Shown: positions 44,947 to 53,308 of the stretch, piece after piece | How positions within the stretch are numbered: the first letter of the stretch is position 1 | How the letters are laid out: each line of letters starts with the position of its first letter | NCBI RefSeq assembly: GCF_001612825.1 | Contig: NZ_BDBE01000013.1 | Location: 31,899-95,898, forward strand | DNA length: 64,000 bases | From: Nocardia caishijiensis NBRC 108228 | Lineage (GTDB): Bacteria > Actinomycetota > Actinomycetes > Mycobacteriales > Mycobacteriaceae | Reading direction: 5' to 3' | The notes under the pieces: generated by a model | What the model was told of the DNA's origin: nothing | The model's database searches: none | The model's input: only the letters and a program-made list of their open reading frames with translations | Translations under genes and position numbers: made by a program

Positions 44947-46437
44947 TCATAAGGCGGCAGCCAGGCGCGGGACGACGGACTCGATGGCGATGCGATCGGA
45001 GGAATCGGTCCAGTTCTGAAACGCCTGGACGACGGCGGGATCGTCGATGACGGCGATGCGAGCCGAGCCGGATTCGTATCCCGAAGGGAGGCCGCGTAGT
45101 CCGCGCAGGCCGCCGTTGCCCGCCGCGCTGTCGGTACGGAGCACGATCATGAGATCCACTGTGCCTTGAAAGCTGTTGTAGCGATCGAGTTTCCGTGGGG
45201 AGGACTCATCGCTTCTCGCGTTGTACTCGGCCGGGATCACGAACCCGAGCTCACGCAGGAACTGGGCCTGGTCGCTGGGCTCGAGTACTGCGGAGAGTTC
45301 GGTGTCGCCGTAGTTGTAGACGGCGACGGACTTTCCCGCGAACTGTGGGTGGGCCTGGCGGACATCGGCCATTGATGTGGTGGCCGGTGGGCTCGCGGTC
45401 GCTGCTTGTCCCGGTTCGCGAGTCCATACCGAGGTGGCGACAGCGACAACGATCAGCGCGGCCGCGCAGACGGTGGCGACAAGGCGCCGACGGGCCGATC
45501 GTGCTCGGCTCGTCACCGCGGATCGACGTACCGCGTCGACTTCTCCGGCGTTCGTGGACTCGCGAAAGTACGGGCCGATCGTGCAGGTCACCGATGGTGC
45601 TCCGCCGCTGAGCACGGTGGTGACATCGTCGATGAAGTGCAGGCAGGTCGGGTAGCGATCGTCGCGATCTTTGGCGAGCACGGTCGCGAACACCGCGTCG
45701 AGGTGGCTTGGTAGTTCGGGCCGGAGCGCGGTGACCTTCGGTGGGGGCTCGTGCAGGTGCCCCAGGAGCACGCCCGCCGGAGTGGCGGCGGGAAACGGGT
45801 TCGCACCGGTGAGCATTTTGTAGAGCGAACAGCCGAGGCTGTAGAGATCGGAACGTCCGTCCAGCCGGTCCAGCAGCAGTTGTTCGGGTGAGGCGTAGGC
45901 CAGTGTGGCGACGAATGTGCCTGTCTCGGTGAGGCTTCGGTCGTTCTCCATCAGCTTTGCCACGCCGAAGTCGGTGAGCAGGGCACGGGGGTGGGCGGTG
46001 TCGGTGCGACCGAGGAGGAAGTTCGCTGGTTTGACGTCGCGATGGAGCAGGCCGGCGCCGTGGGCGTGATCGAGAGCAGTGCCCATCTGGGTGGCGATGT
46101 GCAGGGCGCGGTCGGTCGACATGGCCCCGCGCTCCAGTTCGGCGGCCGCATCGGAGCCGTCGACGTATTGCATCGCGATCCACAGCAGGCCGCGCTGCTC
46201 GCCACGGCTGTGCACGGTGACGATATTGGGATGGTCCAGTCCCGCGATGAATTCCGCCTCCCGTTCGAATCGGGCTCGGAACTCGGTATCGGAGGAGAAT
46301 TCGGACTTGAGCACCTTCACCGCGTCGTAGCGAGGCAGGCTCGGATGCTTGGCCAGATAGACCGTTCCCATCCCGCCGTGGCCGAGCTGGCGAGTGATCT
46401 GGTATCCGCCGATGACGGATCCGGGGTACAGCGTCAT
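44947..46437 (-). CDS. Membrane Ser/Thr protein kinase (PknB-like)
   Basis: A 496-residue eukaryotic-type kinase. The kinase domain (residues about 8-270) has the glycine loop LGHGGMGTVYLA, the VKVLK lysine, HRDVKPANFLL, DFG and the SPEQ segment. A transmembrane helix (about 325-345, LVATVCAAALIVVAVATSVW) leads to an outside domain of about 150 residues (HPQFAGKSVAVYNYGDTELS...) unlike PASTA repeats. It is the last gene of an operon with three lipoprotein-type genes (19-base gap), so the outside domain probably works with them. The start is ATG 46437. Confidence 0.9.
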   Translation of the reverse strand: MTLYPGSVIGGYQITRQLGHGGMGTVYLAKHPSLPRYDAVKVLKSEFSSDTEFRARFEREAEFIAGLDHPNIVTVHSRGEQRGLLWIAMQYVDGSDAAAELERGAMSTDRALHIATQMGTALDHAHGAGLLHRDVKPANFLLGRTDTAHPRALLTDFGVAKLMENDRSLTETGTFVATLAYASPEQLLLDRLDGRSDLYSLGCSLYKMLTGANPFPAATPAGVLLGHLHEPPPKVTALRPELPSHLDAVFATVLAKDRDDRYPTCLHFIDDVTTVLSGGAPSVTCTIGPYFRESTNAGEVDAVRRSAVTSRARSARRRLVATVCAAALIVVAVATSVWTREPGQAATASPPATTSMADVRQAHPQFAGKSVAVYNYGDTELSAVLEPSDQAQFLRELGFVIPAEYNARSDESSPRKLDRYNSFQGTVDLMIVLRTDSAAGNGGLRGLRGLPSGYESGSARIAVIDDPAVVQAFQNWTDSSDRIAIESVVPRLAAAL

Positions 46438-46456
46438 CCTGAGTCTCCGTGTCCGG

Positions 46457-47596
46457 TCAGCGGCCGTGTGCCAGCAAGAGGTATTGGGCAGCCGCCTGTT
46501 GCCATGCATCCGGTTCCATGCGCGAGCCGACCACCCCGACGTACCGGTCGACGACGACGTAGCACGCGAAGCGCGGGTACAGCTCGGGTGTGCTGCGAAC
46601 ACACGGCGTCGTCGGCAGGCCGGGTGGCGACTCGCTGGCGATCCATCCGTCGCGACGGAGGTTTTCGGTCAACGTTGTCGCCAGCTCCCGCGCTCGCGCA
46701 TCGCTGCCCGCGCGGAGCACCACCGAGTCGTCCTGAGCGAAGAGATCGACCTCGCCGGTGTCGTAGGCACGCCGATCGGCCTCCGGGGCGGTCGAGAATC
46801 GCAGCATCGGAACCGGAGTGGACACGGCTGCGAGGCTGGGCAGGTCCTCCTCGCTCGGCAGTGTCCGGCCGAGTAGTCCATCGACATCGGCCGGAATCTC
46901 GTGCCAGTTCGCCGGGTCCACCGGTTCGTAGTCCGACAGCAACTCCACCTGCCGGGTGAGCAGCGGGCCCAGGAATGCCGACAGCGGAGCACCGTCGGGT
47001 TTCTCCTGCAAGTCGTGCTGCACCGTCGCCACGATGAGGAACTGGCGAAAGACGAACCAGCTGTGAACCGTAGCGGTGTCGTATTCGCCGTTGTAGACGA
47101 AATTCAGCGCCGTGGGGAAGTCGCGCAGCGGCGTCGATTCGACGGCCAGTACCGACCAGTAGTCGGCCCGGACACTCTCCGCCTGCTCGGCGCTCGCGTA
47201 GCGGAGCACCGTGAGTGTCGCTCGCAACCCGAGGCCGCTCGGCTGTTCCCCGCTGATCCGCAGGCCGATCTGCGGCCCCGGAAGGGTCGGGTCACTTCCC
47301 GTCGTCCCGCCGAGTTCGGTAGGACGACGGCTGGCGGTGTAGGTGTCCTCGTAGCGAACCCGGTTCCGGGTGAGTCGCGGGTCGATCTCGGACATCAACG
47401 GCATATGCCCGGCCAGGCGGACGATTTCCTGCGCTGCCCCCGTTGCCTCGGTGTGCTCGATGAACCGGGGCACGGTCGTATAGTTGCCCGGATCGAGAGC
47501 TTGCAGGTCGATCGGACTCCTGGCAGCGGGTGCTGTGGCGCATCCCGACAGCAGGACCATGACGACCAGGACCACGACGGTCGAGGCAGTTTTCAT
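46457..47596 (-). CDS. DUF7373-type lipoprotein, paralogue 3 of operon
   Basis: A 379-residue lipoprotein. The signal peptide MKTASTVVVLVVMVLLSGCA carries the lipobox LSGC. The mature part shares an order of motifs with the two upstream paralogues: LDPGNYTTVPRFIEHTEATG, DIDP-like MSEIDPRLT, SEEDLPSLAA, and a C-terminal segment with FACYVVVDRYVGVVGS and a helix of the form AAAQYLLLAHGR. The start ATG overlaps the previous stop (ATGA). The function is unknown; linkage to a membrane kinase suggests a sensor role. Confidence 0.75.
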   Translation of the reverse strand: MKTASTVVVLVVMVLLSGCATAPAARSPIDLQALDPGNYTTVPRFIEHTEATGAAQEIVRLAGHMPLMSEIDPRLTRNRVRYEDTYTASRRPTELGGTTGSDPTLPGPQIGLRISGEQPSGLGLRATLTVLRYASAEQAESVRADYWSVLAVESTPLRDFPTALNFVYNGEYDTATVHSWFVFRQFLIVATVQHDLQEKPDGAPLSAFLGPLLTRQVELLSDYEPVDPANWHEIPADVDGLLGRTLPSEEDLPSLAAVSTPVPMLRFSTAPEADRRAYDTGEVDLFAQDDSVVLRAGSDARARELATTLTENLRRDGWIASESPPGLPTTPCVRSTPELYPRFACYVVVDRYVGVVGSRMEPDAWQQAAAQYLLLAHGR

Positions 47597-48846
47597 TCCG
47601 ACCTCGCGATGATGGCGTACTGAGCCGAAATAGCTTGGTGCAGTGTCCATTCCGTCTTGGGATCGCCGTATCTGGTTCGCACCACCCCGACGTAGCGGCC
47701 GTAGACGACAACGCAGGAGAAGTAGGTGCCGTCCGGTCCCATCGAGTGTTTCGATTCGAAGCATCGAGCATCGACCAGTCGCGCAGGTGTGGGAACCGGC
47801 TGGTCGGTCGGCTCGGGCTCGGTCAACGCCAACTGGAGTCGAAAGGCCGCCGCGAGGTCTCGTGTCCGATAGACGATTCCCCCGTCGCGGGCGATGAGGT
47901 CGACCCCCGCGTCCGCGAACGCCGTCGCCGCCGCGGAGCTGTTTCGCTCCAGGTGCGCATGTGCGCGCGGCCCGTAGACCCCTGCCAGGTGCTGCCCGAA
48001 GCGGCCGTAGAGTCCGTCACCGCTTGGTAGCGCGGATTCCGCCAGCTCATCTGACAGCTCGGGAAGGCCGGGAATGTCGTCGGCGCGACTGGGGACGTAC
48101 TCGTCGAGCAAGGTGAACTGCTTGTCGAGAATCCGTGCCGTCTGCGTCGCGAGCAGGCCCGCATCGGGGCCCGGGATGCGAATACGGGTGATGACCACAT
48201 ACTTTCCGTGCGCGGTGAAGGAGTCACCGAGTTCGTCATCGGCCGAGCCGAGCAGGGTCTGCGCCAGATCGGGGACCGGGATCGAGTGTTGGCCGGGCGT
48301 CTGGGCACTGGCAGCCGCAGCGAGCTCGGCCCCCACCGCGCGCGCCGCGTCTTCGTCGGGCAAGCGCAACACGCCGACGAAGATGGCCTTGCGGCCGCGC
48401 GGTGTGAAGGTTCCGCTCTGGTTGTAGTTCTGTCGTATGGTCAGCACGCCGCCGACTACCCGATGGCGGGCTGCCACGGCGGCAAAACCTGTGGGTAGAT
48501 TCCTTGCGAACGCGTCGTCCTCGTCGGAGGCCTCACCGAATATCTCCGTGGTCTCCAGAATGTCGACCTCGGGATCGATGTCGGTCGGCTGGGCGAGGTA
48601 GGCCAGCATTCTTCGAGATTCGGCGCTGAACGCGTCCGCCTTGCGGCGGACAACGAGATTGTCGTTGCGCTGGGGAACTGTTCGGAATTTGCCGGTGGAG
48701 AGGGCGGAAAGCTCAGGAACTGTCATCACCGGAACGGCGCGCCCGGCGAGCTCGTGGTCGTCGACAGCTAGAGCGATCGCACCGCATGTCATCAGGATCG
48801 AGGTGGCAAGCAATGCGAGTGGCCGGGTGTGTCGCGGTGGCATCAT
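47593..48846 (-). CDS. DUF7373-type exported protein, paralogue 2 of operon
   Basis: A 417-residue protein with an N-terminal membrane segment (PLALLATSILMTCGAIALAV) but no convincing lipobox, unlike its two neighbours. The mature part is homologous in layout: STGKFRTVPQRNDNLVV, DIDPEVDI, VLTIRQNYNQSGTF and the end FSCVVVYGRYVGVVRTRY and AISAQYAIIARSE. It starts at ATG 48846, sharing one base with the previous stop (TGATG), and its stop overlaps the next start (ATGA), so the three are translationally coupled. Confidence 0.72.
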   Translation of the reverse strand: MMPPRHTRPLALLATSILMTCGAIALAVDDHELAGRAVPVMTVPELSALSTGKFRTVPQRNDNLVVRRKADAFSAESRRMLAYLAQPTDIDPEVDILETTEIFGEASDEDDAFARNLPTGFAAVAARHRVVGGVLTIRQNYNQSGTFTPRGRKAIFVGVLRLPDEDAARAVGAELAAAASAQTPGQHSIPVPDLAQTLLGSADDELGDSFTAHGKYVVITRIRIPGPDAGLLATQTARILDKQFTLLDEYVPSRADDIPGLPELSDELAESALPSGDGLYGRFGQHLAGVYGPRAHAHLERNSSAAATAFADAGVDLIARDGGIVYRTRDLAAAFRLQLALTEPEPTDQPVPTPARLVDARCFESKHSMGPDGTYFSCVVVYGRYVGVVRTRYGDPKTEWTLHQAISAQYAIIARSE

Positions 48847-50066
48847 CAGGCACCGACCAGCAGCATGTGTTGCGCCGCGATCATCTGCCGCAGCGTCGGG
48901 GTGTGCTTGCTCTTGGCCTTCACGACATGACGACCGACTCGAAACAGGCACACAGCCCCCGTAGCCGGGTACTGCGCGTCGAGGAAGCAGCCGATGTCGG
49001 CGGGGGTAGTGATCGGTGGCTCGGCGGAGTCCGCGTGCTGGTCCATCAGCCGCCGCTCCTCACTGAGCAGAGCCTGGGCCGCCTCTTCGGTCCGGGTGCG
49101 TGCCACCACGGTGTCGCCGATGGCGACCTGATCCACCTGAAAATGCGCGAGCGCGTCCGGACGGATGCGCTCGGAGTACTTGCCGCGGCCATACGACCAC
49201 CAAGGCTCCCAGCCTCCGCGACCGGCGTACGCCCCCACATGCACGCGGTCGACAGGCCAGGCGGTCGGGTCGGCGTCCAGGGTGCGGCCGAACAGGCCCT
49301 CTGGGTCGAGTTCGATCGTTAGGAGTTTCTCCGAAGCCGTCGGCGCGAACTGGTCGAGCAGTGGTAGCTGCGCATCGAGCGTCCGCTCGACCTCGGCGGT
49401 GAGGCTCGGTAGATCCGGTGCCCGGCGTTCGTCGTCGAACTTGACGAACACGACGAATCTTTCGTGCGCGGTCCATGCCCCCAGCGACGAGACCCGCGGA
49501 CGCCAGTGTGCGGCGGTCCCCGGGTAGCGGACGAGGTGGACGGGTTCGTTGTCGCGGTGGTAGGTGAAGTCGTCCCGCTCGAGGGTTGTCGCGACGGCGG
49601 CGGCGGACGCGGAATCGGGGAATTCCAGGACCGCGATCGTGAGCTGTCTGGATTTGTCGTTGTCGTCGGACCGGCTTGACCATTGCGTCCGACTGCCTGC
49701 CACGAGGTTGTGGGCGACAGTATCGAAGGTGTCGTTGACTACTACGTCGGCAAGGCCGGTCCCATCCAATACGACGTAACTTCGACGGCTCTCGACTTCA
49801 TCGTTGATCACGTAGTCCGGATCGATCTCCGGCGGCAGCACGACCACATCCGCGAGGCGATGCGCTTCGCGAGTCCTGGCTTCCCTCAGGTTCTTCGCCG
49901 TACCGACAGTTCTCGGTTGCCATTGGAAGTTGCCGACCTCGGCTGGGGGCCGCTGCGTCGTGAGCGGACCGAGGGAGACGGCTCGATCACCGCCACACCC
50001 CCCGAGTGCCAGCGCGAGCGCGACCACGGCAGCGGTTTTCATCCAGCGCGCCGCTCGATTCGACAT
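48846..50066 (-). CDS. DUF7373-type lipoprotein, first gene of the kinase operon
   Basis: A 406-residue lipoprotein. The signal peptide MSNRAARWMKTAAVVALALA ends in LGGC. The mature domain contains FQWQPRTVGTAKNLREARTR, PEIDPDYVI, LGAWTAHERFVVFVKFDD and the closing VCLFRVGRHVVKAKSKH and AAQHMLLVGA, paralleling both downstream genes. The start is ATG 50066, preceded by GGGAGGGGCG. It begins the five-gene... four-gene unit of three lipoprotein-type proteins and the kinase. Confidence 0.75.
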   Translation of the reverse strand: MSNRAARWMKTAAVVALALALGGCGGDRAVSLGPLTTQRPPAEVGNFQWQPRTVGTAKNLREARTREAHRLADVVVLPPEIDPDYVINDEVESRRSYVVLDGTGLADVVVNDTFDTVAHNLVAGSRTQWSSRSDDNDKSRQLTIAVLEFPDSASAAAVATTLERDDFTYHRDNEPVHLVRYPGTAAHWRPRVSSLGAWTAHERFVVFVKFDDERRAPDLPSLTAEVERTLDAQLPLLDQFAPTASEKLLTIELDPEGLFGRTLDADPTAWPVDRVHVGAYAGRGGWEPWWSYGRGKYSERIRPDALAHFQVDQVAIGDTVVARTRTEEAAQALLSEERRLMDQHADSAEPPITTPADIGCFLDAQYPATGAVCLFRVGRHVVKAKSKHTPTLRQMIAAQHMLLVGA

Positions 50067-50203
50067 CGCCCCTCCCTTGTCGGCGCGTGCGCCGCGACCT
50101 CGCCCGCCAGCCGGGGCAGCTCGATTCAATTGCGTTTAATTAATGATCAAATAATGCCGCACGCGGCGGTGATCGGCAATGGGTATACGAGAAATTTTCA
50201 TGT

Positions 50204-50212
50204 TGCTATGCT
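50204..50212 (+). promoter_or_regulatory. Extended -10 of a probably leaderless promoter
   Basis: TGCTATGCT fits an extended -10 (TGn plus TATGCT) ending 6 bases before the ATG at 50219, and no Shine-Dalgarno is present, so transcription probably starts at the A of the start codon. The 150-base region between this gene and the divergent lipoprotein operon is AT-rich at 50135-50155. Confidence 0.55.
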
Positions 50213-50218
50213 GTCGGA

Positions 50219-50890
50219 ATGCCGGTCGGACGCGCGCAGTATCTCGGTGCGAAGGTGCACGAACGACGCAGGCAGCTGAACCTGACGATCAACGACGTCA
50301 AGCGTGCGGGTGGCCCGACCGGCCCGACCGTGGTCAAAGCCGAGGCCGGGCAGCTGGACGAGCCGCGACCGAGCACGCTGGCGAAGTTCGACCAGGCGCT
50401 GCGATGGACGGCTGGCAGTGCGGCAAGGATCTTCTGGGACGGGGAAGAGCCGACGCCCGTGCGTGAACCGGCGCTGCCGGTGCTGGATCCTGGTTCCGCT
50501 GAGGTCGCCCTCCCGGTGGAAGCGATGTTGCAGTTGCTGGGCACACAGCGTCGGCTCGCCGACTACGTCGACCGGCTCGATGCCGAATCGTCCGAGCTCG
50601 CAGCGATCAGTCTGAATCTCGACGAGCAGATCAGCGCCATCGTCGGATCGTTCGTGACCGATCTGCTCGAACGCAACCACGGGCGCGGCGAACTCGATGG
50701 CATACACCCGCTGTTGGAGTTCGCGTTCGGTGATCTGCTCGGCGGCAAGGGCGATGGTGCGGGAGAATCAGAGGAGCAGCTCTACCGGCGTTGGCTCGCG
50801 GGCAAGCGACCGCATCTGCCTCCCGATCTGGTGCGCCGATTCCAGGCGCGTCTGGACGACACACGCACGACTAGGACAGATCATGAATGA
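50219..50890 (+). CDS. XRE-type helix-turn-helix regulator with C-terminal domain
   Basis: A 223-residue protein. The N-terminal 80 residues are an XRE fold (YLGAKVHERRRQLNLTINDV, then TVVKAEAGQ..RPSTLAKFDQAL). The rest is helical (LGTQRRLADYVDRLDAESSE) and ends in an acidic/basic tail. It heads an operon with a second HTH protein, an ImmA/IrrE peptidase and a DUF6545 membrane protein. Repressors of this type are cleaved by their ImmA/IrrE partner in several mobile elements. It starts at ATG 50219 and overlaps the next start. Confidence 0.78.
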   Translation: MPVGRAQYLGAKVHERRRQLNLTINDVKRAGGPTGPTVVKAEAGQLDEPRPSTLAKFDQALRWTAGSAARIFWDGEEPTPVREPALPVLDPGSAEVALPVEAMLQLLGTQRRLADYVDRLDAESSELAAISLNLDEQISAIVGSFVTDLLERNHGRGELDGIHPLLEFAFGDLLGGKGDGAGESEEQLYRRWLAGKRPHLPPDLVRRFQARLDDTRTTRTDHE

Positions 50891-51275
50891 CCAGCGATGC
50901 CCTACGACGGCCGAGCGGATCAACGAGTTGTTCGCGACCTTTCATCGCCGCTCCGAACCCGAGCGCAGCAACGATGACATCGCGGCACAGCTGTCGCTGA
51001 TCGGAATCGAACTGACGGTGGCCGACCTCATCGGCCTGCGTTCGGGTGCGAAAGTGGCTTCGCCGGATGTATTGTCCGCCCTCGCACAGCTTTTCGGGGT
51101 CCCTGTCGCCTATCTCTGCGGGACCGAGATCGAGGCCATCGCGGTGCATCGGAAACTGTTGCTGCTGCGCAGTGTTCGCGACGCGGGTGTCGAGCGGCTG
51201 GCCTTGCGTGGATCCGTCGATTGTGACTCCGAGGTCATATCGGCGTACCTGTCCGATGTATTGGATCCGGCGTGA
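50883..51275 (+). CDS. Second HTH (XRE/EspR-like) protein
   Basis: A 130-residue protein with an HTH of the EspR kind: AERINELFATFHR followed by NDDIAAQLSLIGIELTVADL and LRSGAKVASPDVLSALAQLF, then GVPVAYL and a short helical end. The start is ATG 50883, within the end of the upstream gene; a longer frame upstream is a shadow of that gene. Its stop overlaps the next GTG by four bases. It is probably a DNA-binding partner or substrate of the peptidase. Confidence 0.75.
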   Translation: MNDQRCPTTAERINELFATFHRRSEPERSNDDIAAQLSLIGIELTVADLIGLRSGAKVASPDVLSALAQLFGVPVAYLCGTEIEAIAVHRKLLLLRSVRDAGVERLALRGSVDCDSEVISAYLSDVLDPA

Positions 51276-51769
51276 GGCAACCACGCCGACCCGATCCCGC
51301 GGTGCGAACGGTCCAGCGACTGGTCTCGTCGCTGCTCCTGCCGAGGCCGTGGAACCTCGCTGTTTTCGCCACGCAGATCGGTGATCTGATGGGAAAGCCC
51401 ATCGAGCTCAGGCCGATTCGCGGTCTGTCGGCAGGCGGCCTGCCCTGCGGCGTGGTGCTCGAGAAGGTCGACTCGATCGTCATCGCCTACGAGGCGAACA
51501 GCACCGCGTATCACATCGAGCACATCGTGCTGCACGAGATCGGACATCTGCTACTCGACCACGCGGGTTGCTGCGCGGACAGATCCAAGCGAGCCACACT
51601 CGAGACCTTCTTCCCCGGCTTCGACCCCGACAGTGTCCTGCGGGTGCTCGAACGCACCGACTACGACGACAACGACGAGGCGCAAGCTGAACTCTTCGCC
51701 TCCTTGGTGATGGCCGAATCGCGGGTTCGGTGGGAGTCGGCCTGGGGGCGGGCGATTTTCCGAAGTTGA
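51272..51769 (+). CDS. ImmA/IrrE-family metallopeptidase
   Basis: A 165-residue zinc peptidase with HEIGH at residues 88-92 (HIVLHEIGHLLLDHAGC) and a downstream EAQAELFASLVM supplying the third ligand. ImmA and IrrE proteases cut XRE repressors to induce genes after DNA damage or other stress. The GTG start overlaps the HTH gene stop (GTGA), fixing the pair. The target is probably one of the two XRE proteins just upstream. Confidence 0.87.
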   Translation: MRQPRRPDPAVRTVQRLVSSLLLPRPWNLAVFATQIGDLMGKPIELRPIRGLSAGGLPCGVVLEKVDSIVIAYEANSTAYHIEHIVLHEIGHLLLDHAGCCADRSKRATLETFFPGFDPDSVLRVLERTDYDDNDEAQAELFASLVMAESRVRWESAWGRAIFRS

Positions 51770-51781
51770 AGGGGCACTCGT

Positions 51782-52930
51782 ATGCAGGTGGCAGCGGCGG
51801 GGATCGCCCTTCTGGCCGGTTCGATCTATCTCGTCCGTCTGCGTGTCTGCGCGACGACACCGTTGGACAATGCCTTCAATTTGCTCTTGGGGATGTCGGC
51901 GCTGCTCGTTGCGGCGCTCCATCCGGCGGTGTACCCGATCGGCTCCACCGCGCTTCCGGCGGTCCCGATGTGGATCGGGGTGGTGCTGATCGGTGTCACC
52001 CATGCGACGGTCAGCCTGACCAATTTGCAGATCGCCTGGCAGTCGGTCGTTCAGCAGAGGTCGACCGGACTCGTCGCCACGGTGTGGGGAGTTACCGTGG
52101 TCGCGACGATGTGCTGCGCCTTGGTCGCCGGTACACACGGTGATCGATGGCGCGGCTGGTGGGAGCTGGGTCTATGGCTGTCGCTGGCGCCGTTGGCGAT
52201 GTGGGGTGGCTCAGCCGTGGGGCGAGTTTGTGTGGTACATCTGTCGCGACGGCCCCCTGTCCACGAGAAGGTTCTCTACTGGGCGTTGTTGGGAGCCCTG
52301 GTGGGCAGGTGGGGGCATCTCGCGGTCGCCGTCGGGACCGCGTGGTGGCGCGCTCGGCGAGGCGACAATGACATTTTGCGTGCCGTTTCCACCGCCAACA
52401 CCTGGGTTGTCTACATGCTGACATTGTGGACGGCGGGGATGTTGGCCGTTGCACTGGCCGCTGTGCTGCTACGTCGGTACGGTCTGGATCGATGGTCGAG
52501 AGTTCATCGTCGGCTCCGCCCGCTGTGGTCCGATCTCATCGAGTCCTGTCCTGAGATCGTCCTTCGTTCGCCGACGGAGGGACGGCTTCTCGACGGCCGA
52601 TTTCGAGTTCACCGCACGGTGATCGAGATCCGTGATTGTGTGCTGCTGCTGTCGGAATTCGCGACTCCCCATCCCGCATCTACGCAGGCTGCGATCGACG
52701 GCGCCGATGACCCTGCCCACCTCGATGTGGCGATTCGGTTGGCACGGGCGCGAACAGCGCGAAAAGCCGGGTCGCGTCCCGTCGGAGCAACGATGGCAAC
52801 CCTGTCGCCGACAGCCGATTTGGCGGATGAACTCCGTCAGCTCACGCGGATCGCTCATGTCTGGCCGCACGCATGCGCACTGGTCGCTCGGGAGAAGACT
52901 GGCCGGACAACTGCTTCGGCGAGCGACTGA
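51782..52930 (+). CDS. DUF6545-type (MAB_1171c-like) membrane protein
   Basis: A 382-residue protein with about seven helices (residues 1-235) followed by a soluble domain (about 240-382: RLRPLWSDLIESCPEIVLRS, FRVHRTVIEIRDC, then TADLADELRQLTRIAHVWPH). These proteins recur after ImmA/IrrE peptidases in mycobacteria and Nocardia. They have been labelled transporters, but evidence is weak; a sensor of the membrane is equally possible. It starts 12 bases after the peptidase gene. A truncated paralogue lies at 44040-44885. Confidence 0.78.
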   Translation: MQVAAAGIALLAGSIYLVRLRVCATTPLDNAFNLLLGMSALLVAALHPAVYPIGSTALPAVPMWIGVVLIGVTHATVSLTNLQIAWQSVVQQRSTGLVATVWGVTVVATMCCALVAGTHGDRWRGWWELGLWLSLAPLAMWGGSAVGRVCVVHLSRRPPVHEKVLYWALLGALVGRWGHLAVAVGTAWWRARRGDNDILRAVSTANTWVVYMLTLWTAGMLAVALAAVLLRRYGLDRWSRVHRRLRPLWSDLIESCPEIVLRSPTEGRLLDGRFRVHRTVIEIRDCVLLLSEFATPHPASTQAAIDGADDPAHLDVAIRLARARTARKAGSRPVGATMATLSPTADLADELRQLTRIAHVWPHACALVAREKTGRTTASASD

Positions 52931-52974
52931 CCTATCGTGCCGCACGCGCGGTGCCTTTCGGGTCTGTGCGCAGC

Positions 52975-53289
52975 TCAGTAGGTGGATGTGTCCGCCGACG
53001 CACCGATCAGGATGAGCACCGCCGCCAGTATGCCGATCAGCAGGGCGAAGGCCAGCATCACGGTGCCGATGATGCCCATGATGTACCCCGCGTACACCTG
53101 CGACCGGCCGCCGACGGTCCCGTTCGACGCGTCGATCTCGGCCAGCGTCGATTTGCCCTTCAACCACGCGAACGGCGCGCAGAGGCCGCAGAACGCCACC
53201 CCGAGCACGCCGAGCACCATGACCAGGGTCGCCTGCGGATGGTCCGGTGGACGGAAGTAGCCGCCCTGCGGAGGCATCGGATAACTCAT
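52975..53289 (-). CDS. DUF4190-type small membrane protein
   Basis: A 104-residue protein with a short Pro/Gly head (MSYPMPPQGGYFRPPDHPQA), two hydrophobic hairpins (LVMVLGVLGVAFCGLCAPFA; YIMGIIGTVMLAFALLIGIL) and a loop containing STLAEIDAS, the usual DUF4190 layout. The function is unknown. The ATG at 53289 is favoured; ATG 53298 is also in frame. Confidence 0.75.
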   Translation of the reverse strand: MSYPMPPQGGYFRPPDHPQATLVMVLGVLGVAFCGLCAPFAWLKGKSTLAEIDASNGTVGGRSQVYAGYIMGIIGTVMLAFALLIGILAAVLILIGASADTSTY

Positions 53290-53308
53290 AGGCCGCATGG
53301 TATCCGGA

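Noticed and set aside
42035..52930. Prophage or integrative element
   Set aside because: No integrase, transposase, phage structural gene, tRNA end or direct-repeat attachment site was seen.
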